Below are positions 57,479 through 64,000 of a stretch of DNA of 64,000 bases, one piece after another. The notes under the pieces are model-generated. The model was not told the origin of the DNA and did not search any database. It saw nothing but the letters and a program-made list of their open reading frames with translations. The DNA is taken from assembly GCA_902596785.1 (NCBI GenBank), contig CACJVG010000001.1, forward strand, positions 60,442 through 124,441. The letters are read 5' to 3'. This DNA comes from an uncultured Pelagibacteraceae bacterium. Lineage in GTDB: Bacteria > Pseudomonadota > Alphaproteobacteria > Pelagibacterales > Pelagibacteraceae. Position 1 is the stretch's first letter. The number at the start of each line of letters is the position of its first letter. A program made the translations under genes and the position numbers.

Positions 57479-59215
57479 TTATTTTTGAATCTGTTTTTCA
57501 TAAAAACTTTTATATAATTGAGACTTGCTTATTAAATCTTCATGTTTTCCACTGTCAATTATTCTGCCAGAATCAATTACATAAATATTATTTGAATTTA
57601 AAATTGTTGATAATCTATGGGCGATTACTATTGTAGTTTTATCCTTGGTTAGTATTCTTAAAGCTTCTTGTATTTTTGACTCTGTCTCTGAGTCCAGTGA
57701 TGATGTAGCTTCATCTAGTAAAATTATTGAACTTTGCTTTAGCATCGCCCTCGCTATCGAAAGTCTTTGTTTTTCACCTCCAGAGAGCCTTACGCCGTTT
57801 TCACCAATAATAGTCTCAAACTTTTTTGGAAGATTATTAATAAATTCATCACAAAATGATAATTTTGCAACTTCATTAACTTCCTCATCACTTGCATTTT
57901 CTTTAGCATATTTAATATTATTTAAAATTGTGTCATCAAATAAAGTCGTTTCTTGACTTACCATTGAAATTTCTTTTCTAATTGATTGAATTGAACTTTT
58001 ATATATTGATTGATTATCAATTATTATATCTCCTGATTCAGCATCATAAAATCTTGGAATTAGATTTAGAATTGTTGATTTTCCTGATCCACTATGACCA
58101 ACCAATGATGTCATCTTTCCTCCTTCAAATGAAAGACTCACTGAATCTAAAGTTATACCTTCAGATCTATTGTATGAAAAACTAACATCTTTAAATGATA
58201 TATTTGACTTATTTATTACAATCGGCTTAGCATTATTTATATCACGGATATTATTTTCTTGATCTATGATAGGTAAAATTCTTGATGCAGCTGAAAGACC
58301 CTGGTTAAGTATCATATTTAATGTAGATAACGATCTTACAGGTTGATACGCCAACATCATTGCTGCTAGAAATGAAAAAAAATTGTTAATATCAAGCTCA
58401 CCTTTTGACATTAATTTTCCTGAATAAAAAATTAATATAGCTATCATTATACCAGTTAATGTTTCCATTATTGGAGACATTCTGACAAATACAGTTTGTA
58501 TTTTTTGATTTTTTTCTTTTAACTGTGTTAAATATTTATCAGCTCTATCTTTTTCATATTCTTCTTTTTGAAAAATTTTAATTAACTTATGATTTTTAAA
58601 TAATTCAACTAAATAAGTAGTCAAAAAACCAGATTTTTGTTGTGCCTCAGTGGTAACTTTTCCAACTCTTTTCCCTAGAGTTTTTGCTGAGATACTCGCT
58701 AATGGTATCATTATAATTGATATTAGTGCAAGTTTCCAATTTTGAGAAAACATTACAATTAATAATCCAATCAATGTAAGCGAATCTTTAAATAAAGTTA
58801 AAATTGCACTACTCAGTAAATGAGTAATATGCCCAACATCATACGTTAAATTAGAAATAAATTTTCCCGAGTGTTTTTTATCTATAATTTGTGTATCAGT
58901 TCCAATTAAATTATTCACCATATCATATTGAAGTTTTTTTTTAATTGACTCACCAACAGCAATCATTGTTGCTTTAGCAAAGTATAAAGAGAAACCTTTT
59001 GTGCAAAAAGCTACTATAATCATTAATGGTATTATAATTATTAATGATTGATCTTTTTCAATAAACAATTTTTTTATTGCAGGATCTAAAAGCCATGCAA
59101 TAGAAGACGTACTTCCTGCAACTAATATAGAAAAAAATGCTGATAATAAAATTTTATTTAGATATTTTTTTGAATAGTCTTTGTAAAGTCTTTTGTAAAT
59201 TTTATTATTATTCAT
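57479..59215 (-). CDS. msbA: ABC exporter, MsbA-like lipid A/lipid flippase
   Basis: Fused TMD-NBD; GHSGSGKSTILNLIPRFYDAESG, LSGGEKQRLSIARAMLKQSSIILLDEATSSLD; adjacent to waaA-lpxK. Confidence 0.92.
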   Translation of the reverse strand: MNNNKIYKRLYKDYSKKYLNKILLSAFFSILVAGSTSSIAWLLDPAIKKLFIEKDQSLIIIIPLMIIVAFCTKGFSLYFAKATMIAVGESIKKKLQYDMVNNLIGTDTQIIDKKHSGKFISNLTYDVGHITHLLSSAILTLFKDSLTLIGLLIVMFSQNWKLALISIIMIPLASISAKTLGKRVGKVTTEAQQKSGFLTTYLVELFKNHKLIKIFQKEEYEKDRADKYLTQLKEKNQKIQTVFVRMSPIMETLTGIMIAILIFYSGKLMSKGELDINNFFSFLAAMMLAYQPVRSLSTLNMILNQGLSAASRILPIIDQENNIRDINNAKPIVINKSNISFKDVSFSYNRSEGITLDSVSLSFEGGKMTSLVGHSGSGKSTILNLIPRFYDAESGDIIIDNQSIYKSSIQSIRKEISMVSQETTLFDDTILNNIKYAKENASDEEVNEVAKLSFCDEFINNLPKKFETIIGENGVRLSGGEKQRLSIARAMLKQSSIILLDEATSSLDSETESKIQEALRILTKDKTTIVIAHRLSTILNSNNIYVIDSGRIIDSGKHEDLISKSQLYKSFYEKQIQK

Positions 59216-60081
59216 TATGTATTCTGAACAATTAAGAGATTAATTAATATTATTAAGCCAAAAAAATTATTACTTTTAAAAGCTTTCAGGCAACTTGAGG
59301 GGTTACTTAAATCAAAAATTTTAATCTGATATAAAAATAAATGGAAAAAAGGAATTACCATAAGAATATAGTAACTATAATTAAATTGCATAAATTTTCC
59401 TCCAATAATAAAGAGGATAAATAAAAAAGAATAACATATAAGCAAAAATTTTTTGGCCTTACCTTTAAATTTGATTGATGTCGATTTTAATCCTATTATT
59501 TCATCATCTTTAATATCTTGATATCCATAAATTGTGTCATATCCCAGTGTCCAAAATATGGCTCCAAGATAGAATATAATAGGCACTATATCTATTTGTC
59601 CTTTAACTGAAGTCCAACCAAGGATTAGACCATAGTTAAAAGTGATACCTAAAAATAGTTGGGGCCAGTATGTGAATCTTTTCATTAGAGGATAAGTGAA
59701 TGCAAGTGGCATTGAACCTAAGGCTAAAATAATTGTAAAAAAGTTAAAATTTAATAAAACTAAAAAAGCAAGAAAACAGAGAATTATAGAATAAAATATA
59801 CCAAGTTTTATTGAAACTTTACCTGATGCAATTGGTCTATTTTTTGTGCGATAAACTTTTGCATCAAATTCTCTGTCTAAAATATCATTTACAATGCATC
59901 CTGCTGACCTCATTAATACAGAACCAAGAAAAAAAAGAATTAAGTAAAAAAAATAATTATTTAAACTTAAAGAAAAATCATAAGCTAATGTTAATCCCCA
60001 TGCACATGGCCAAAACAATAACATATAACCAATAGGTTTTTGTAATCTAGTTAAATCAATAAAAAGTTTTAATTGGTTCAT
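59215..60081 (-). CDS. ubiA: 4-hydroxybenzoate polyprenyltransferase
   Basis: RLQKPIGYMLLFWPCAWGL, RSAGCIVNDILDREFDAKVYRTKNRPIASGKVS, YDTIYGYQDIKDDEIIGLKSTSIKF. Confidence 0.97.
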   Translation of the reverse strand: MNQLKLFIDLTRLQKPIGYMLLFWPCAWGLTLAYDFSLSLNNYFFYLILFFLGSVLMRSAGCIVNDILDREFDAKVYRTKNRPIASGKVSIKLGIFYSIILCFLAFLVLLNFNFFTIILALGSMPLAFTYPLMKRFTYWPQLFLGITFNYGLILGWTSVKGQIDIVPIIFYLGAIFWTLGYDTIYGYQDIKDDEIIGLKSTSIKFKGKAKKFLLICYSFLFILFIIGGKFMQFNYSYYILMVIPFFHLFLYQIKIFDLSNPSSCLKAFKSNNFFGLIILINLLIVQNT

Positions 60082-60124
60082 AATATTTTACTTGTAAATA
60101 ACAAAGGCTAGTTTCATAATCAAT

Positions 60125-60538
60125 TTGATTCGTATGAATATAGATTACACAGTCACAGCCCTCATGTTTCCTGCTATTCCATTATTAATGGGAGTTTACA
60201 GTAATAGGTTCCATTCACTTAGTATTCTAATTCGTCAGCTTCATGACGAGCACGTTTACGAAAAACACATTCCACCTGAGTGGAAAAAGCAATTTATAAA
60301 TCTAAGCGGCAGAATAACTCTTTTAAGATGGACAATACTGTTTGCAGCCTTTGGATTTTTATTTAATATGCTAACAGTTTTTGCGCTCTATCTAGATGAG
60401 GTTTTTTTAGCTAGAGTAATTTTTGGATCTTGCTGTCTCTCAATGATTATATCTATAATTTTTTTTATAAGAGAAATTCAAATTTCAACTAATGCACTTA
60501 AGCTTCATATGTCTGATATGGATGTTGATGTTAATTAG
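60125..60538 (+). CDS. DUF2721 membrane protein
   Basis: MFPAIPLLMGVYSNRFHSLSILIRQLHDE...RITLLRWTILFAAFGFLFNMLTVF. Confidence 0.85.
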   Translation: MIRMNIDYTVTALMFPAIPLLMGVYSNRFHSLSILIRQLHDEHVYEKHIPPEWKKQFINLSGRITLLRWTILFAAFGFLFNMLTVFALYLDEVFLARVIFGSCCLSMIISIIFFIREIQISTNALKLHMSDMDVDVN

Positions 60539-61505
60539 GAACTATTACAGCTGGTCCTAAAATTTTTCTTCCTTCAAGATCTTGATGAGCTTTAACAACT
60601 TCGTCTAACTTATACTTTTTAAAAATTTTTATTTTTACTTTTCCTGAGCTAATTTTTTCAAACATTGTTTTTGAAGCTTCATCCAACTCTTCTCTTGTTG
60701 ACAGGTATTGTTGCATAGACGGTCTTACAAGATACAGCCCTTTTGGTTGAATGACTTTTGGCACATTAATATCTGATAATGGACCTGATGCGTTTCCAAA
60801 CGAAACCATCATTCCCCTTGTCGCTAAGCATTCAATTGATCCATCCAATGTGTCTTTTCCAACTCCGTCGTATACAACAGGAACACCATTGCCATTTGTA
60901 ATTTCCAAAACTTTTTTTGCAAAATCTTCTTTATTATAATTAATTACATGATCGTAACCATTTTCTTTTGCTATATTTACTTTTTCGTCAGAACCAACTG
61001 TACCTATAACAGTACAACCTAAACTTTTTGCCCACTGTCCGAAAATCTGACCAACACCACCAGCAGCGGCATGAAATAATATTGTTTCTCCTGATTTAAC
61101 TGGATAAGTTTTATGTAAAAGATAAAAAGTTGTTAGTCCCTTTGTCATTAAAGTTGCAGCTATTTCAAGATCAATACCATCTGGAACTTTTACTAAATTT
61201 TTAGTTGGGTAGTTTCTGTGAGAACAGTATGAACCTAAAGGAATACCTGCATAAGAAATTTTGTCACCAACTTTGAAATCTTTAACGTTCTCTCCAACAT
61301 CAGTAATAATTCCAGCGCCTTCTAAACCTAAACCAATTGGTAGTTTTAATGGATACAAACCTGATCGATGGTAAGTATCAATATAGTTAAGACCAATTGC
61401 TTTTTGTTCAATGGTTACTTGATCTGGTCCAGGTTTATCTAAAGAAATGTCCTTAACCTCTAAAACTTCAGGTCCACCAGTTTTATTGATTTCTACAGCT
61501 TTCAT
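60531..61505 (-). CDS. NADPH:quinone oxidoreductase (zinc-independent MDR)
   Basis: GLNYIDTYHRSGLYPLKLPIGLGLEGAG, ILFHAAAGGVGQIFGQWAKSLGCTVIGTVGSDEK. Confidence 0.95.
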   Translation of the reverse strand: MKAVEINKTGGPEVLEVKDISLDKPGPDQVTIEQKAIGLNYIDTYHRSGLYPLKLPIGLGLEGAGIITDVGENVKDFKVGDKISYAGIPLGSYCSHRNYPTKNLVKVPDGIDLEIAATLMTKGLTTFYLLHKTYPVKSGETILFHAAAGGVGQIFGQWAKSLGCTVIGTVGSDEKVNIAKENGYDHVINYNKEDFAKKVLEITNGNGVPVVYDGVGKDTLDGSIECLATRGMMVSFGNASGPLSDINVPKVIQPKGLYLVRPSMQQYLSTREELDEASKTMFEKISSGKVKIKIFKKYKLDEVVKAHQDLEGRKILGPAVIVPN

Positions 61506-61508
61506 AAT

Positions 61509-62345
61509 TTATTTTACGAACGTACCATTATGATAATCTTGAACTGCTTGCAAGATCTCAGCTTTGGTATTCATTACAAAAGGCCCACCTCTAGCTATTT
61601 CTTCATTAATTGGCTTACCTGAAATAACTAAGAATTTTGCATTTGACTTAGCTTTAACTGTTAAATTTTCGCCCTTTGTTAAAAGTATTAAAGTACTATC
61701 TTTCACATTTTCATGTTTGTTTTTGCCTACTTCAATTTCACCACTAATTAAATAAACAAAAGTATTGTGGGTAGATGGTAATTTAAAATTGAAATCTTTA
61801 TCTTTGTTGAGTTCAACATCAAAATAAACAGGCTCAACGTTATGACCTTTTACTGGCCCTTCAGCTTTTTCAAATTTTCCAGCTATTACTTTTACTTGTT
61901 TATCATCATCTTCATGAACACTCATCTTATCAGCATCAATATAAATATACTCAGGCTTACTCATTTTTAATTTAGCTGGCATATTAATCCACAATTGAAA
62001 TCCATGAAGTTTACCTTCTTTCATTGCAGGCATTTCTGAATGAATAATTCCACTACCTGTTTTCATCCACTGAACATCACCAGCAGTCATTCTCCCTTCA
62101 CCACCAGTGCTATCTTTGTGCTCAAAATCTCCAGCTAACATATAAGTCACCGTCTCAATCCCACGATGTGGATGAGGTGGGAAACCAGCAATATAATCTT
62201 CACTATTTTCAGATCCAAATTCATCTAGCATTAAAAAAGGATCAAAATAGTTTGGCTCAACACCAATACTCCTTTTTAATTTAACTCCTGCTCCATCTGA
62301 AGCAGGGATAGGGTCAATAATTTTACTAACTTCAATATTTTTCAT
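61509..62345 (-). CDS. Pirin family protein
   Basis: FDPFLMLDEFGSENSEDYIAGFPPHPHRGIETVTYMLAGDFEHKDSTGGEGRMTAGDVQWMKTGSGIIHSEMP. Confidence 0.97.
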   Translation of the reverse strand: MKNIEVSKIIDPIPASDGAGVKLKRSIGVEPNYFDPFLMLDEFGSENSEDYIAGFPPHPHRGIETVTYMLAGDFEHKDSTGGEGRMTAGDVQWMKTGSGIIHSEMPAMKEGKLHGFQLWINMPAKLKMSKPEYIYIDADKMSVHEDDDKQVKVIAGKFEKAEGPVKGHNVEPVYFDVELNKDKDFNFKLPSTHNTFVYLISGEIEVGKNKHENVKDSTLILLTKGENLTVKAKSNAKFLVISGKPINEEIARGGPFVMNTKAEILQAVQDYHNGTFVK

Positions 62346-62365
62346 ATTTCGTAAATAAGAATTTT

Positions 62366-63028
62366 TTATAATATATCAAGTAACTTACTAAGATCTTTGA
62401 TTTGATGTTTTGGGATATAATCTAGATTATCAAAAGTATTGTTGCTTCTATTAACCCAAATAGAATTATAGCCATAGTTTCCACCACCTGAAACATCCCA
62501 AGTATTTGCACTTAAAAAAGCAACTTCATTTGTTCGAATTTGATATTGCTTTATTGGAAGATCGTAAACTTTAGAGTCTGGTTTATAAACTCTGACCTCT
62601 TCAATTGAAAAAATATTATCAAATATATTTTCTAAATTATTACTCTTAACCAATTCATTAAGAAGAGAAGGAGTACCATTAGAAAGAATAGCAAGTTTAT
62701 AATTTTTCTCTTTTAATGATTTTAAAACTTCAGGGACTTCTTTAAATGGTGAAAGAATTTTATAAAGATCTAATAACTCATTCCTCATTGAAGCGTCTAT
62801 CTCATAAGCTTTCATAGATTTATCTAAACTATCCTCTGTTACCTGCCAAAAATCCTTGTGACGTTTCATTAAACTTCTTAGCCAAGTATATTCTAATTGT
62901 GTTGTTCTCCAATAATTGGCGAAACCTTCCCACTTATCACCTATTTTATCTTTACATTTTTCAGCAGCTGAATTGACATCAAATAAGGTGCCGTAAGCAT
63001 CAAAAATTATTGCTTTAATATTTTTCAT
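62366..63028 (-). CDS. Haloacid dehalogenase type II (HAD superfamily)
   Basis: AIIFDAYGTLFDVNSAA, LAILSNGTPSLL, VRVYKPDSKVY, FLSANTWDVSGGGNYGYNSIWVNR. Confidence 0.95.
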   Translation of the reverse strand: MKNIKAIIFDAYGTLFDVNSAAEKCKDKIGDKWEGFANYWRTTQLEYTWLRSLMKRHKDFWQVTEDSLDKSMKAYEIDASMRNELLDLYKILSPFKEVPEVLKSLKEKNYKLAILSNGTPSLLNELVKSNNLENIFDNIFSIEEVRVYKPDSKVYDLPIKQYQIRTNEVAFLSANTWDVSGGGNYGYNSIWVNRSNNTFDNLDYIPKHQIKDLSKLLDIL

Positions 63029-63044
63029 AAACTAACTTATCAAT

Positions 63045-63743
63045 ATGAGTAACATTAGATTATTTTATTCAAAAAGTTTATCTCTTAATTTGACTGACAA
63101 ACTTGATAAATCTCAATCACACTATGTTTCAAAAGTTATGAGACTTAAAGAGAAAGAAGTTTTTTCTCTTTTTAATAGTAGTGGAGAATGGGAAGCGAAA
63201 ATCGCAAATATCAATAAAAGCATAGTTGAATTTAATGTTACGAAACAATTAAGACAGAAAGAAAATACCATAGATCTCTGGCTGGCTTTCTCTCCTATCA
63301 AATCAAATTACTTTAATTTCATGATCCAAAAAGCTACAGAGCTTGGTGTAACTAAGTTTTTACCAATTATCTTTGAAAGAACGATTGTTAGGAAGATTAA
63401 TAAAGAGAGATTGGAAAAAGTAATCATAGAAGCAGTTGAACAATCAAACAGAATAACTGTCCCATCAATTGAAGAGCCTCAAAAATTAAAAAGCTTTCTA
63501 AATAATGATATGGATTTAATTTTTACTGATCTCAACACTACTAATACAAAAATTGACATTAAAAAGTTAACCACCAAGCCTACTTGCGTAATCATAGGAC
63601 CAGAGGGAGATTTTTCTGAGGAGGAGAGGGAAGAGATTCTTAAATTTAGCGGTGTTCAGCCTATTAAAATCAATGAAAACATATTGAGATCTGAAACGGC
63701 TGTAATTTCTGCTCTATCGATCATAAATTACGCCATTAATTGA
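63045..63743 (+). CDS. rsmE: 16S rRNA (uracil(1498)-N(3))-methyltransferase
   Basis: SHYVSKVMRLKEKEVFSLFNSSGEW, IQKATELGVTKFLPI, IIGPEGDFSEEEREEI, ENILRSETAVISAL. Confidence 0.96.
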   Translation: MSNIRLFYSKSLSLNLTDKLDKSQSHYVSKVMRLKEKEVFSLFNSSGEWEAKIANINKSIVEFNVTKQLRQKENTIDLWLAFSPIKSNYFNFMIQKATELGVTKFLPIIFERTIVRKINKERLEKVIIEAVEQSNRITVPSIEEPQKLKSFLNNDMDLIFTDLNTTNTKIDIKKLTTKPTCVIIGPEGDFSEEEREEILKFSGVQPIKINENILRSETAVISALSIINYAIN

Positions 63744-63804
63744 TATTTTGTCGCTAAAAGTAAAAGTGTATTTTTTTAAAAGACGCTCTATATAGGGTAA
63801 AAAA

Positions 63805-64000
63805 ATGAAAAAAATTTTATATATATTTCTAACATTCTTTATCACTTCAAGCGCGTTCGCTAATCAACCTGTCGATTGGCAACTAGGATTTCAAAAGGCT
63901 GCTTCGGAGACTATGAGAGATATCGTTAATTTTCATGATAAATTGTTGTTACCAATTATAATAGCAATCAGTGTTTTTGTTCTATTTTTGATGGTTTATG
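63805..64000 (+). CDS. coxB: Cytochrome c oxidase subunit II, N-terminal part (truncated by the window end)
   Basis: My translation: MKKILYIFLTFFITSSAFANQPVDWQLGFQKAASETMRDIVNFHDKLLLPIIIAISVFVLFLMVY, typical CoxB N-terminus. Confidence 0.85.
   Translation, partial: MKKILYIFLTFFITSSAFANQPVDWQLGFQKAASETMRDIVNFHDKLLLPIIIAISVFVLFLMVY

Overview
This is a 64 kb, very AT-rich, gene-dense bacterial chromosome segment. Gene content, compact overlapping operons and codon bias suggest a marine alphaproteobacterium of the SAR11/Pelagibacterales type; this is inference, as no search was run. Most of it is housekeeping: groES-groEL, typA, ileS-lspA-ribF, purD, pgi, tldD/tldE, msbA-waaA-lpxK-lpxL, ubiA, rsmD, rsmE and the start of coxB. 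The main accessory block is about 10.5-27 kb. It encodes an apparently complete purine import and catabolism pathway: a BMP-family ABC transporter, an NCS2 permease, guanine deaminase, xanthine dehydrogenase, PuuD-type urate oxidase, HIU hydrolase, OHCU decarboxylase, PuuE allantoinase, allantoicase and ureidoglycolate lyase. The PuuD homologue lacks the usual C-terminal cytochrome c domain, and a free-standing periplasmic cytochrome c lies at the other end of the cluster. This suggests a split urate oxidase. A second notable signal is upstream of the small heat-shock gene (about 27.49-27.58 kb): a sigma32-like promoter followed by a short 5' UTR with two hairpins, the second pairing a UUGCU motif with the Shine-Dalgarno in the manner of a ROSE RNA thermometer. 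I saw no rRNA, tRNA, CRISPR array, transposase or prophage.
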